This document shows positions 38,101-46,751 of a stretch of DNA of 64,000 nucleotides, in pieces. The DNA is taken from contig JANSYJ010000001.1 of NCBI GenBank assembly GCA_024742495.1, positions 248,001 to 312,000 of the forward strand, read 5' to 3'. The position numbers and the translations under genes were made by a program. A model generated the notes under the pieces. It was not told the DNA's origin, searched no databases, and saw nothing but the letters and a program-made list of their open reading frames with translations. Numbering within the stretch: position 1 is the stretch's first letter; each line of letters begins with the position of its first letter. Source of the stretch: Bacteroidota bacterium (GTDB lineage: Bacteria > Bacteroidota > Bacteroidia > Flavobacteriales > Schleiferiaceae).

Positions 38101-38580
38101 ATCAATGGAAAAGTCCTCACCGGATAGGTTAATGTTTAGGATTGGAATTCGACTTAAGTCAATATCCAATACCACCGGATCCTGATCGAGGTCAGAAGGC
38201 AAATCACTCATCGCGCGATCTACCGCATCCTTAACATCTTGAAGGGCTTTTTCGGTATCTACATCAATGTTAAACTCTACATTAATAATTGATACATCCT
38301 GTACCGACTCGGAGTTGAGGTTCTTAATTCCGTCCACGGACTTAATTTCCTTCTCAAGAGGTCTGGTAATTAGGTTTTCAATATCCTGTGGCGTATTGCC
38401 CGGATAAGGCGTTTGTACATAAATCAGTGGAAATACAATTTCAGGAAAAGACTCCTTGGGCATGGTGATGTAGGAGAACACCCCAAAGAGTATCAGCAAT
38501 GCTGAAAGTATAAATACACTGATGCTATTTTTTAGGGACAGCGTACTGAGCCCAAAATTTCTATCGGTCTTTATTGCCAT
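35164..38580 (-). CDS. RND efflux pump, inner-membrane transporter (AcrB/MMPL superfamily)
   Basis: An 1138 aa proton-driven pump with the RND layout: one N-terminal span, a large periplasmic loop, a bundle of spans, a second loop and a second bundle. Motifs include the start IKTDRNFGLSTLSLKNSISVFIL, LILALGMLVDNAIVTIENIY in the fourth span and VLLTAITTVLGLLPLAVG near the end. The charged pair Asp-Asp of AcrB reads Asp-Asn here, as in many Bacteroidota homologues. Extra length comes partly from added membrane segments around residues 500-560. It forms a tripartite system with the two upstream gene products; substrate unknown. Confidence 0.93.
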   Translation of the reverse strand: MAIKTDRNFGLSTLSLKNSISVFILSALLILFGVFSYITMPKESFPEIVFPLIYVQTPYPGNTPQDIENLITRPLEKEIKSVDGIKNLNSESVQDVSIINVEFNIDVDTEKALQDVKDAVDRAMSDLPSDLDQDPVVLDIDLSRIPILNINLSGEDFSIDELVDYSELLQDEIEELSEISEATITGDKEKEVQINVDMPKLQENKLSFNDVQNALAAENINIGAGDILLGKTRRSIRTDAEFTSMDEIRNVIVKHENGNIVYLKDIADVLFTYREVESTARLNGEAVVSLNVIKKGGENLLDATDKIRQIIKEAQKLKLPESLKITITNDQSKQTRNQIANLENSIISGVILVIITLLFFLGLRNATFVGLSIPFSMFISFLVLSASGVTLNFIVLFSLILALGMLVDNAIVTIENIYRLYAEEGLSAWEASRQGVGEIAVPIISSTATTLAAFFPLIFWDSIIGEFMGYLPRTLIIVLGSSLFVALVINPVIAAAFIKKQDFESKTNHRKAIIWFAIFLILGFLSLVGGETILGNLLVSTAVGVLLFTYALNPLSAWFQLVLLPRLEKIYANTLEYSLRKWRPAAIIIGTIVLMMGSISFYFGSNPSVQFFPVNEPNYINVFVEVPLGTDILATDSIARIVEEEIDEILEPYDSLVESVVTNVGAETASQNEFGGGGQNTPNKARITISFVEFEFRGGIKTTDIQRTVSEQLTNWMPGLTISVEKEQNGPPTGRPINLEITGDEFDVLIATADEVQQIIEEAEIPGIEGLQIDLETNKPEMLVRIDRDRARRLGVSTQQIALVLRTALYGSEASKYKEGEDDYPIEVRLKKDYRYDVASLMNQLVTFRSQASGQIVQVPISSVASYEFVTSYNSIKRKDSERLITIFSNVVEGFNETEINNEIREVLEKYKVPAGYDLKFTGSQQEQQESAEFLATAMLIAVSLIAIILVSQFNSALKPLIIILTVLFSTIGVFLGLGIFQMEFVVIMTGIGIVSLAGIVVNNGIVLIDFIELSRARMREDANLPDGEELGDKELIEAIEMGGKTRLRPVLLTAITTVLGLLPLAVGLNIDFIGLLDGRGANIYFGGDNAIFWSPMAWTVIFGLVFATFLTLILVPVMYLVLERLNRFLRSTFGRTQ

Positions 38581-38592
38581 AATTCAGTCGAC

Positions 38593-39720
38593 TTATTGGA
38601 TCTCTACCAATTGGCCATCAGTAACCCCACTGGCACCAACAACAATTACTCTATCACCGCTTTCAATACCAGAGTCAATTTCAGACTTCTCACCAAAGGA
38701 ACGGCCGATACTTACATACTTCTTGCGCGCAACAAAACCATCACCTTCCTTTTCTACAAAGTAAACATAGTCGCCTTTGAGGTCTTTTAAAACGGCCATT
38801 GATGGCAAAACAAAAGCCTGACGATTTTCGTAATCCTTCAGCTTGATTTCGGCTAAAAGATTAGGCTTAATCATCGCATCATTATTCTTCAATCCCACTT
38901 TTACAGTAAAGCTGCGGTTTTCCGGGTTGATGAATTGGCTGGTGAAAATCACCCGTTCTTGCTGCTCCAATCCTAATGATGGAATTTTTACCGCCACGGT
39001 ATCACCTACCTTAATGTCCTTTAAGTAGCGTTCTGAAAGATCTGTTTCCAGTTCCAAGTTTGTTAAGTCCACTACGCGTGCAACAGGGGATCCAGCACCA
39101 ACAAACTCACCTTTATTCACGGTAATTAAATCTACACTACCGCTTACGGGAGCCTTCACGAAAGTATTTTCATACTGAGCACGCGCTTGTTTTACGCGGT
39201 TTTCAGCGGCCTTAAAATTGGTTTCGGAGTTTAGGTACTCAATCTCTGAGCCGATGCTGTCTTTCCATAATCGCGCTCTACGCTCAAAGGTGGTTTTCGC
39301 CAATTTATAGGCGGCTTCTGCTTCCTTTAACTGACCTTCAATGAAGTCACTCTCTAAACGTAAAATGGTTTGACCTTTTTGAACGCGATCCCCTTCTTCT
39401 ACATTAATCGATACCACGCGTCCGTTTCCTTCTGCGCTTAAGCGAACATTTTGCTTAGAGCTAACGGTGGCATTTAAGCGCACAAAGTGCCTAAAGGCTT
39501 CTGGTTGTAGTTCCTTAACCCGCACCGGAGTTAAGCTAACTTCCACTTCAATTTTAATGGTATCTAAACGGGCGATCTTATCGTTAAGGCTATCAATCTC
39601 AACTTGGATGGCTTTGAGCTCTGCTTCCTTTTCGGAGAGGGATTTCTTTAAAGTAGGAAGATCCTCTTGGTTGCAGGCCACTAGTAAGCCTAGAGCTAAT
39701 AGAATGCTTAGTTTTTTCAT
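38593..39720 (-). CDS. RND efflux periplasmic adaptor (membrane fusion) lipoprotein
   Basis: A 375 aa adaptor linking pump and outer-membrane channel. The signal MKKLSILLALGLLVAC has lipobox LVAC (Cys16), and a coiled coil follows directly (LPTLKKSLSEKEAELKAI). The barrel-sandwich motif GRVVSINVEEGDRVQKGQ and its partner VKAPVSGSVDLITVNKGE are typical of HlyD/AcrA proteins. An in-frame ATG 36 nt earlier would hide the lipoprotein signal, so the start at 39720 is chosen. Gaps to neighbours are 12 and 19 nt. Confidence 0.93.
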   Translation of the reverse strand: MKKLSILLALGLLVACNQEDLPTLKKSLSEKEAELKAIQVEIDSLNDKIARLDTIKIEVEVSLTPVRVKELQPEAFRHFVRLNATVSSKQNVRLSAEGNGRVVSINVEEGDRVQKGQTILRLESDFIEGQLKEAEAAYKLAKTTFERRARLWKDSIGSEIEYLNSETNFKAAENRVKQARAQYENTFVKAPVSGSVDLITVNKGEFVGAGSPVARVVDLTNLELETDLSERYLKDIKVGDTVAVKIPSLGLEQQERVIFTSQFINPENRSFTVKVGLKNNDAMIKPNLLAEIKLKDYENRQAFVLPSMAVLKDLKGDYVYFVEKEGDGFVARKKYVSIGRSFGEKSEIDSGIESGDRVIVVGASGVTDGQLVEIQ

Positions 39721-39739
39721 GGTTTTTAAGGAGCTAAAA

Positions 39740-41083
39740 TTATTGGCCCAAAGCATATTCCAGTGCTTCTTTGGCGTTTAAGACAGTTAAAATTGATGTT
39801 ATATAATTGCGTTCTGCTTCTAGGTATTGATTTTCTACCTGGGTAAGCTCTAGGCTGCTCGCTAAGCCTTCTTGGTACTTTCGGAGAGTACGGTTTCTTA
39901 TGCGTTCACTTAAATCGCGATTACGCATTTGATTACTGAGATTATCCATCGCGAATTCATAATCGCTAATGGCTTGCTTGTACTGCAGTTCCAATTGGCT
40001 TTCGGTAGCGGTTTTAGCCACTCTAATGCGATCGAGGTCAATTTTGGCTTTTTGCACTTTAGCCTGGCGACCCATCCCCGAAAAAATTTGCCAATTTAAG
40101 CTGGCGCCGATGGTAGTTCCTGGTATCCAGTAAGTATCGAAGTCAAAAACATCCGAAGCACTATTCCCAAAATTACTTTGACTGTGATTTACGAAGCCAC
40201 TTAAAGTGGGGAAGTATTTAGCCCTTTCATTGGATAGGGAAAGTTGAGCCCCTTTTTCTTGGCTTAATAAGCCCCGATAGCTAATATGCTGATCTACTTG
40301 AAAAGGACTAGAGGCCAAGCTTAAATCCGAACGGACAGGGTTTATGATATCCTCCAGTGAACTGGTTAAAACTATTTGCTCCTGAAGATCGATGCCCATA
40401 TTAAACTTTAAAAGCTGCTGAGCTAGGTCTACTTGGCGTCGCGCATTACGCACATTATTACTGAGGTTGTTTACCAATAACTCTAATTGAGTGACATCTT
40501 GGTCTTCCACAAAACCATTTTCATAAAGCTTGCGGGTTTCCTCGAAGTTTTTAGTCAGGGTTTTTAAATTCTTCTCTAAAATTTCCTCGGTTTTTTGAGC
40601 AACTAAAACACCGTAATAGCTCTGGGCTACATTTTTACGTGCTTCAATTTCCGCTTCCTCCCTTTCCAGTGATTTGGTTTCCTTAAAAACGCGGGTGGCT
40701 TGCAAGGCCACAAAGTAGGAGCCGTCAATTAGGAGCTGGTTCAATTGGATGCTCGCTTGATTTTGATGGGCAACACCAAAGGCAACCGTAGCAAATTCAT
40801 CTTCAGGCGCATTAGGATCAAAGAAACGTGCCGGTACAGGCTGCTGAGGAATTTGCGCATTATAGCTGTATCCAAAGGAACCATTAATTTGAGGCAAGCC
40901 CATGGCCGCCGTTTCCTTAATGGTCTTTCGGGCCTTTTCATAGTCCAGAATTTTATCCTGAACCGTATAGGCATTTTGAGCCGCATAATCCTGCGCTTCA
41001 GCCAGCGTAAAAGGCTTTGCTTCTTGCTGCGCTACTGTGGAACCTGCTATTAACAGGGCTCCAAGCAAAAGGTGCTTTTTCAT
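39740..41083 (-). CDS. TolC-type outer-membrane efflux channel
   Basis: A 447 aa outer-membrane factor: signal MKKHLLLGALLIAGSTVAQQ, then two long alpha-helical hairpin repeats typical of TolC (for example ALQATRVFKETKSLEREEAEI and the C-terminal ELTQVENQYLEAERNYI). It provides the exit duct of the tripartite pump. The ATG at 41083 is preferred to an upstream TTG because it begins the signal peptide. It lies 17 nt after tetR. Confidence 0.92.
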   Translation of the reverse strand: MKKHLLLGALLIAGSTVAQQEAKPFTLAEAQDYAAQNAYTVQDKILDYEKARKTIKETAAMGLPQINGSFGYSYNAQIPQQPVPARFFDPNAPEDEFATVAFGVAHQNQASIQLNQLLIDGSYFVALQATRVFKETKSLEREEAEIEARKNVAQSYYGVLVAQKTEEILEKNLKTLTKNFEETRKLYENGFVEDQDVTQLELLVNNLSNNVRNARRQVDLAQQLLKFNMGIDLQEQIVLTSSLEDIINPVRSDLSLASSPFQVDQHISYRGLLSQEKGAQLSLSNERAKYFPTLSGFVNHSQSNFGNSASDVFDFDTYWIPGTTIGASLNWQIFSGMGRQAKVQKAKIDLDRIRVAKTATESQLELQYKQAISDYEFAMDNLSNQMRNRDLSERIRNRTLRKYQEGLASSLELTQVENQYLEAERNYITSILTVLNAKEALEYALGQ

Positions 41084-41100
41084 TTTTTGGTATTCGTTTT

Positions 41101-41703
41101 TCAAGACTTTATTTTTTGCGCCAAATAAGCGAGGCCCTTTTCGTTGGCAATGCCTCTAACATGGTAAATTAAAATTTCGCGCATTAAACTCGAAGTACTT
41201 AGGTTTTGGCCTTGGAGGTGGCTCATATCCGATTCCGTCATCAGTCGCGCTCGGCTGTAGTACAGAAAAGCCACAACATCCGCATTCAGCTCCGGACGAA
41301 AAAGACCCTCTTCTTTTCCTTGTTTAATATTATGATGCATCATTAAATACACCATTTTCTGCTTTTGGTTTTCCAGCTTTGCATGAAGCTCCGGATAATA
41401 GCGTTCCAACTGAAACTGCAGTCCTGGGTCATGCTCCTCAATATTGGAACAGATCACCTCATCCATGGCAAATAGCATATCTATAGCATTGCCCGAAGAA
41501 TTTAGCAGTTCACGCATGCGCCCGCTTACGGTTTCAAATATCTGTTCTACCGATTTTTCAACCAGCTCTTCTTTATTTGAAAAGTACTTGTAGAGGGTTT
41601 TCTTAGAAACACTTAACTCCTTAGCAATGTCGTCCATGGTTACCGGCCGCAATCCATAGCGGTGGAACATTTCCTTAGCTTTTCCTATAATGTCAGTCTC
41701 CAT
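41101..41703 (-). CDS. TetR-family transcriptional regulator of the efflux operon
   Basis: A 200 aa TetR-type repressor. The N-terminal helix-turn-helix is clear: AKEMFHRYGLRPVTMDDIAKELSVSKKTLYKYFSNKEELV. The C-terminal part would bind an inducer. It is the first gene of the tetR-tolC-acrA-acrB run, so it likely controls its own operon. The start at 41703 (METDIIGKAKEMF) is chosen since a -7 box TAGTTTTG ends 18 nt upstream and the upstream ATG at 41736 would lie before that box; 41712 is also possible but nearly leaderless. Confidence 0.88.
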   Translation of the reverse strand: METDIIGKAKEMFHRYGLRPVTMDDIAKELSVSKKTLYKYFSNKEELVEKSVEQIFETVSGRMRELLNSSGNAIDMLFAMDEVICSNIEEHDPGLQFQLERYYPELHAKLENQKQKMVYLMMHHNIKQGKEEGLFRPELNADVVAFLYYSRARLMTESDMSHLQGQNLSTSSLMREILIYHVRGIANEKGLAYLAQKIKS

Positions 41704-41720
41704 CGTTTCCATTCGAGGCG

Positions 41721-41790
41721 CAAAACTAGGAAACATATCGCACTTGGAAACTTATTTTTTAAAAAAGTTTCTCGGTGTCAAGGTTTCCTA
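41721..41790 (-). promoter_or_regulatory. tetR operon promoter with nested operator dyads
   Basis: Minus-strand -7 box TAGTTTTG lies at 41728-41721. Two inverted repeats share almost the same centre: TAGGAAAC (41727-41734) with GTTTCCTA (41783-41790), and GAAACTT (41747-41753) with AAGTTTC (41765-41771). The outer repeat overlaps the -7 box by two bases. This is what an autoregulatory TetR operator would look like; no binding data exist here. Confidence 0.55.
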
Positions 41791-41847
41791 ATTCTTTAGG
41801 CCTTAGAATGGAAAATTTGTGAAATTTGCCCCCCAAACAGGAATGAG

Positions 41848-43275
41848 ATGACATTGTCCGTAAAAGATATATTGAGCCAAAAACCCATCGGCACAACCAT
41901 AGAGTTGAAAGGCTGGGTAAGAACCTTTCGCAGCAATCGCTTTATAGCTATTAGCGACGGTTCCACGATTAAGACTGTACAAGCGGTTATCGACTTTGAA
42001 AATGTAGCAGAAGAAACCTTAAAGAAAATCAGTACCGGTGCTGCAATTCAGGTTAAGGGCGACCTGCTCAGCTCTTTAGGCAAGGGTCAGGATGTTGAAA
42101 TTCAAGTTACTGAAATCACCGTGCTGGGAGAAAGTAATCCCGAAGAATATCCACTGCAACCCAAAAAACACTCCTTGGAGTTTTTAAGGGAAATCGCCCA
42201 TCTGCGTATGCGCACGAATACCTTCGGAGCAATCATGCGGGTGCGCCATAGCTTGGCTTTTGCAGTTCATCACTATTTTAATAGTAAGCAGTTTTTCTAT
42301 TTACACACTCCAATTATTACCGGTAGCGATGCGGAAGGGGCGGGTGAAATGTTTAATGTTTCCATCTTAGATAAAAAGAATCCGCCACTTAAGGATGATG
42401 GCAGCATTGACTACAGCAAAGACTTTTTTGAAAAGGAAACCAATCTCACCGTATCCGGACAATTAGAAGCTGAGTTAGGCGCCATGGCCCTTTCCAAGGT
42501 TTATACCTTTGGCCCTACATTCCGCGCAGAAAACTCCAATACTTCGCGTCACCTAGCCGAGTTTTGGATGATTGAGCCCGAGGTGGCCTTCGCCGATTTG
42601 AATGACAATATGGATTTGGCGGAAGACTTTTTAAAGTATGTTATTCGCTACACCTTGGAGCATTGTGCTGATGATTTGGAGTTTTTAGAAAAACGCCTTT
42701 TAGATGAGGAAAAAAGTAAGCCCGAAAAAGATCGCAGTCCACAGGCCTTAAGGGAAAAACTGCAATTTGTTGCCGACAATAATTTCCGCAGAGTAAGTTA
42801 TACGGAAGCGATTGATATCCTGCGTAACTCGAAGCCCAACAAAAAGAAAAAGTTCAAATACCTTATTGAAGAATGGGGTGCCGACCTGCAATCCGAGCAT
42901 GAAAAATTCTTGGTGCAGCATTTTAACGCTCCGGTAATCCTCTTTGATTACCCCGCCACAATTAAGGCCTTTTACATGCGTCTTAATGAGGATGAAAAAA
43001 CGGTTAGAGCGATGGACATTCTTTTCCCGGGGATTGGTGAAATTGTAGGCGGTTCGCAAAGGGAAGAAAGACACGATGTTTTGCTTGGCAAGATGAATGA
43101 CTTTGATATTGACCAAAAGGAATTGCAGTGGTATCTCGATACCCGAAAATTTGGCACTTGCGTGCATAGCGGCTTCGGCTTAGGCTTCGAACGCCTGGTG
43201 CTTTTCGCCACTGGCATGGGCAATATTCGCGACGTTATTCCATTTCCGCGTACACCGGGGAATGCCGAATTTTAA
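41848..43275 (+). CDS. asnS: asparaginyl-tRNA synthetase
   Basis: A class II synthetase of 475 aa charging tRNA(Asn). The N-terminal OB-fold anticodon domain ([28 protein letters not shown]) is followed by the catalytic domain with motif 2 ([26 protein letters not shown]) and motif 3 ([10 protein letters not shown]). An insertion of about 80 residues lies between motifs 2 and 3, a known feature of the larger AsnRS forms. It is divergent from tetR. rpoN and a membrane protein follow on the same strand, an arrangement seen in other Bacteroidota. Confidence 0.96.
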   Translation: MTLSVKDILSQKPIGTTIELKGWVRTFRSNRFIAISDGSTIKTVQAVIDFENVAEETLKKISTGAAIQVKGDLLSSLGKGQDVEIQVTEITVLGESNPEEYPLQPKKHSLEFLREIAHLRMRTNTFGAIMRVRHSLAFAVHHYFNSKQFFYLHTPIITGSDAEGAGEMFNVSILDKKNPPLKDDGSIDYSKDFFEKETNLTVSGQLEAELGAMALSKVYTFGPTFRAENSNTSRHLAEFWMIEPEVAFADLNDNMDLAEDFLKYVIRYTLEHCADDLEFLEKRLLDEEKSKPEKDRSPQALREKLQFVADNNFRRVSYTEAIDILRNSKPNKKKKFKYLIEEWGADLQSEHEKFLVQHFNAPVILFDYPATIKAFYMRLNEDEKTVRAMDILFPGIGEIVGGSQREERHDVLLGKMNDFDIDQKELQWYLDTRKFGTCVHSGFGLGFERLVLFATGMGNIRDVIPFPRTPGNAEF

Positions 43276-43389
43276 GGACCCTTAAAAAACGCGGCGAACT
43301 GGCATAGCCTTTGTTAAAATGTGTGAAAACGGCTCAATCTTTGATAGAGGGGGCCGGCTTTTTGTTACCTTCACCCAACGAAACAAATT

Positions 43390-44850
43390 ATGCTAAAGCA
43401 ACAACTCAACCAGAAATTATTGCAGAAGCTGAGTCCGCAGCAGATTCAGCTAATGAAGCTGATTCAGTTGCCTACCTTGGCTTTTGAGCAAAAGATTAAG
43501 GAGGAGTTAGAAAGCAATCCCGCATTAGACGAGGGTAAAGAGCAGAGCGATGATTTGAGTGCCGAAGACCTTGATCTGACGAGTTCCAGTCAGGAAGAAT
43601 CGGAGACCATTGAGGCGGAGGACATTAATGTTGACGAGTATTTAAGCGACGATGACATTCCCGAATATCGCCTACAGGCAAATAATTATTCGGTTGATGA
43701 CGAGGATAGTAAAGTGCCCATTACCGGAGGTAAGAGTTTCCATGAATATCTAATTGAGCAAATCGGAACCTTTTCCCTAAGTGAACAAAATCGAAAAATA
43801 GCTGAGTACTTAGTGGGAAACATCGATGATGATGGCTATATCCGCCGCGATTTAAGCTCTATTGTTGACGACCTTGCCTTCACCCAAAACATTATGGAGG
43901 AGGAGGAGCATCTCGAAAAAATCCTTCAATTAATCCAATCTTTAGAACCCGCCGGTGTAGGCGCTCGAAATTTACAAGAATGCCTGGCCATTCAATTAAG
44001 GCAAGCCGATAACTGCTACCATCAAAGGTTGGCCTTGGAAATTATTGAAGACCATTTTGAGGCCTTCACCAAAAAACACTATAAAAAACTTATTAAAAAG
44101 CTAGAGCTCGACGAAGAGGATCTGAAATTAGCAATAGAAGAGATTACCCGTTTAAATCCCAAGCCAGGCAATAGCACCAGCAATAGCAATCGCAGCGTTC
44201 AGGTGGTGGTTCCCGACTTTACTCTAAGAATTACTGACGGGGAGCTGGAGCTGAGTTTAAACGGTAGAAATGCCCCTGAATTAAACGTTAGTCGGGAATA
44301 CCGCGAGATGCTCGAGACTTATCGAGAAGGGCAAAAGAAAGACAAGGCTCAAAAAGAGGCCGCTCAATTTGTAAAGCAAAAGTTGGATGGTGCCAAATGG
44401 TTTATTGATGCGATTAAGCAGCGGCAACAAACCCTAATGCTTACCATGGGCTCCATTATGCAGTATCAGAAGGAGTACTTTTTAAGTGGCGATGAAACTA
44501 AGTTGCGCCCTATGATATTGAAGGATATCGCCGATGAAATTGGAATGGACATCTCAACGGTTTCTAGGGTAGCTAGTAATAAATATGTGAACACGCCTTA
44601 TGGTACCATCCTGATAAAGGAGTTTTTCAGCGAAAGCATGAAAAACGATTCTGGCGAAGATGTGAGTACTAGAGAAATTAAGAAAATACTGGAAGATTCC
44701 GTTTCGGAAGAAAATAAGCGCAGGCCCCTTACCGACGAAAAGCTAGCCCAGTTATTAAAGGAAAAAGGCTACCCCATTGCCCGCCGTACCGTGGCAAAAT
44801 ACCGAGAGCAACTGGATATTCCGGTAGCACGATTGCGTAAACAGATTTAA
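43390..44850 (+). CDS. rpoN: RNA polymerase sigma-54 factor
   Basis: A 486 aa RpoN, the alternative sigma factor that needs AAA+ activators. Region I is Gln/Leu-rich (LNQKLLQKLSPQQIQLMKLIQ), followed by an acidic region II (about 50-90), the core-binding domain, and the C-terminal RpoN box ARRTVAKYRE (464-473), which reads the -24 element. All parts are complete. A TTTG at 43340 and TACCTTCA at 43366 make a weak promoter candidate. No sigma-54 activator is encoded in the window. A membrane-protein gene starts 1 nt after the stop. Confidence 0.97.
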   Translation: MLKQQLNQKLLQKLSPQQIQLMKLIQLPTLAFEQKIKEELESNPALDEGKEQSDDLSAEDLDLTSSSQEESETIEAEDINVDEYLSDDDIPEYRLQANNYSVDDEDSKVPITGGKSFHEYLIEQIGTFSLSEQNRKIAEYLVGNIDDDGYIRRDLSSIVDDLAFTQNIMEEEEHLEKILQLIQSLEPAGVGARNLQECLAIQLRQADNCYHQRLALEIIEDHFEAFTKKHYKKLIKKLELDEEDLKLAIEEITRLNPKPGNSTSNSNRSVQVVVPDFTLRITDGELELSLNGRNAPELNVSREYREMLETYREGQKKDKAQKEAAQFVKQKLDGAKWFIDAIKQRQQTLMLTMGSIMQYQKEYFLSGDETKLRPMILKDIADEIGMDISTVSRVASNKYVNTPYGTILIKEFFSESMKNDSGEDVSTREIKKILEDSVSEENKRRPLTDEKLAQLLKEKGYPIARRTVAKYREQLDIPVARLRKQI

Positions 44851-44851
44851 T

Positions 44852-45457
44852 ATGAGGCCGAGCTTAGCGCGATACCTTTCCATTCTTTTCCACCCGGCCA
44901 TTTACCCTCTAATCGGTCTGTTTTTTATTCTCGAATACCTGCCATATCACTATCCTCAAAAAGTGGTTATGCTTTCCTTGTTGATGGTGTTCTCTGGTAC
45001 CTATTTAATTCCGGTATTGATCAGCATTCTCCTTTATCGCTTTAAGGTTATTCCCAGCTTAATGATGGAAAATGCCCGCGACCGGCGCTGGCCCTATGCC
45101 ATAGGTGCCCTTTGCTTTTTTCTAACTTCTCATCTTATTCATTCTGCCGGCTTGGCCGCTGAGGCCAGTAATTACCTAATGGGCGCGGCCCTTGTAATTG
45201 TACTTCATTTAGCCTTATTGCCTTTTTTAAAACCCAGCGCCCACCTTGGTGGACTAGGTGGCTTTTTAGGAATGCTGCTAGCGGTTTCAGCTAAATACGC
45301 TCTAAACCTCTTGCCATTTATAGCGCTACTAATGCTTTTGGCTGGCATTGTTTCAAGCGCCCGCTTAAGCCTAAACGCCCACGATGGTAGAGAACTTTTA
45401 CTAGGCTTTGGCAGTGGGCTCTTAGTAGTGTTTTGCACCGTTTACTTCTTGACTTAA
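44852..45457 (+). CDS. polytopic membrane protein following rpoN
   Basis: A 201 aa hydrophobic protein with six or so membrane spans. It resembles the small membrane proteins that follow rpoN in many Bacteroidota, sometimes annotated as PAP2-like, but I do not see a complete phosphatase signature; the best piece is NARDRRWPYAIGA in an early loop and a late SARLSLNAHDGRELLLGF. Starting 1 nt after the rpoN stop, it is surely in the same operon. Function unknown. Confidence 0.8.
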   Translation: MRPSLARYLSILFHPAIYPLIGLFFILEYLPYHYPQKVVMLSLLMVFSGTYLIPVLISILLYRFKVIPSLMMENARDRRWPYAIGALCFFLTSHLIHSAGLAAEASNYLMGAALVIVLHLALLPFLKPSAHLGGLGGFLGMLLAVSAKYALNLLPFIALLMLLAGIVSSARLSLNAHDGRELLLGFGSGLLVVFCTVYFLT

Positions 45458-45461
45458 AAAA

Positions 45462-45493
45462 ACAAAAGCGACCTTTTAAGGGGCCGCTTTTGT
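45462..45493. terminator. bidirectional terminator after the rpoN operon
   Basis: ACAAAAGCG (45462-45470) pairs with CGCTTTTGT (45485-45493), with further GG/CC pairing in the loop. It separates the rpoN operon from the converging esterase-like gene; the T-rich 3' arm acts as the tail. Confidence 0.7.
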
Positions 45494-45521
45494 CACTAAA
45501 CATAGAGGAGGGAGGAAGATT

Positions 45522-46532
45522 TTACTTAGTATTCCTTTCGATGAAATCAAATATTTGGGGGTAATAACCGTGGTATAATGGCGCGTAGTTAGAAGTCTTG
45601 TATTTAGAAGCGCCGGCGATTCTGATGTACTCTAAATCCTGACCATCTACAAAACCTCTTTGGCGAGCGGTATTGGCAATGGGGTCGGTGCCGTAGCCTG
45701 GTAAGTTCGCATAAGTGTAGGTGCCAATAATACGCGTTCCGTCTGTAAAATGAGTGTCCCAGTGGTTTATAAGCATCATCGCCGCATCACTGCGATCAAT
45801 CATGTTTTTATCGAAACTGTAAGTGAACATGCCCAAATATCCGCGCACCTTGGTGCTGGCACCGGGATTATCGTTATTGTCGAAGCCATGTGTATTTACC
45901 GCGTTTGAAACCAGCATTCTGTGTGTTGGATTAACAATCCCTGAAATTTCGCTGGAATCCATATAAGCTGTAATGAAGGCCACCATAGCTCCAGAACTCC
46001 AGCCACCGATGAAGATATTCGCGGTATCCACCTTATACTGCTCGGCATTTAAACGGAAGAATCGTATTGAAGAGCGAAGGTCCTGATTCGCTTTAGTAAT
46101 GGTATTATAATCTGGGGACCCACCGCTATACTTTACTACTGCCGCCTGATATCCTTTAAGCGCCAATGAAGTAGCAAACTGTCTTAATTTGGGCATCTCC
46201 GTGTAAGAGGTAAATCCACCCCCGGGTGCAAGTATAATGAGCGGGCGAGGTCCATCTTCCCCATCAAGAGAGGTGAAAAACTCGGCTTGATGAACGCTAT
46301 CCGACCCATAAGCAAAGGTTTGGGACTGCACCGAGCTTCCAAAAACAAAGGTTCTACCCGAATCTGGTACATGCACAAAATCTGGATCTGCACTTATAGC
46401 AAACTCCGCAACGCTAGAAGTGGATGGTTGCGTGTTATTAAAGTCTTCATTGTTCTTTTCACAAGCGCTTAATAAAAGGATAGCCATTGCGCTTAAAGCT
46501 AGTTGACGAGAATTTAATTTTGAAACTTTCAT
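45522..46532 (-). CDS. alpha/beta-hydrolase (esterase-like) lipoprotein
   Basis: A 336 aa lipoprotein with signal MKVSKLNSRQLALSAMAILLLSAC (lipobox LSAC, Cys24) and an acidic Asn/Ser spacer after it. The alpha/beta-hydrolase fold is indicated by the oxyanion-hole segment APGGGF (102-107, equivalent to HGGGF) and the nucleophile elbow GWSSG with Ser179. A likely catalytic His lies in LYHGYYP near the end. The family hydrolyses carboxyl esters; substrate unknown. The gene stands alone, converging with the rpoN operon and diverging from the AraC-STAND operon. Confidence 0.82.
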   Translation of the reverse strand: MKVSKLNSRQLALSAMAILLLSACEKNNEDFNNTQPSTSSVAEFAISADPDFVHVPDSGRTFVFGSSVQSQTFAYGSDSVHQAEFFTSLDGEDGPRPLIILAPGGGFTSYTEMPKLRQFATSLALKGYQAAVVKYSGGSPDYNTITKANQDLRSSIRFFRLNAEQYKVDTANIFIGGWSSGAMVAFITAYMDSSEISGIVNPTHRMLVSNAVNTHGFDNNDNPGASTKVRGYLGMFTYSFDKNMIDRSDAAMMLINHWDTHFTDGTRIIGTYTYANLPGYGTDPIANTARQRGFVDGQDLEYIRIAGASKYKTSNYAPLYHGYYPQIFDFIERNTK

Positions 46533-46751
46533 AGTATCTGTTTTTTGGTTTTACAATTTCACTGCAGCAAACCTAGCTCGGGTATTGGCCTCAGATTTAG
46601 CAGTTATGTTGTAAATGATTTAAGCACTGGACGAAGTTGAAAATTTAAGTCATCATTCATCTTTAAGACATGTTGCAAAGACTTGAACATATGATGCATG
46701 AGGCCACTTTGCGACTTATATATAGTACTTTAGACTCGTTGTCATTAGGCC

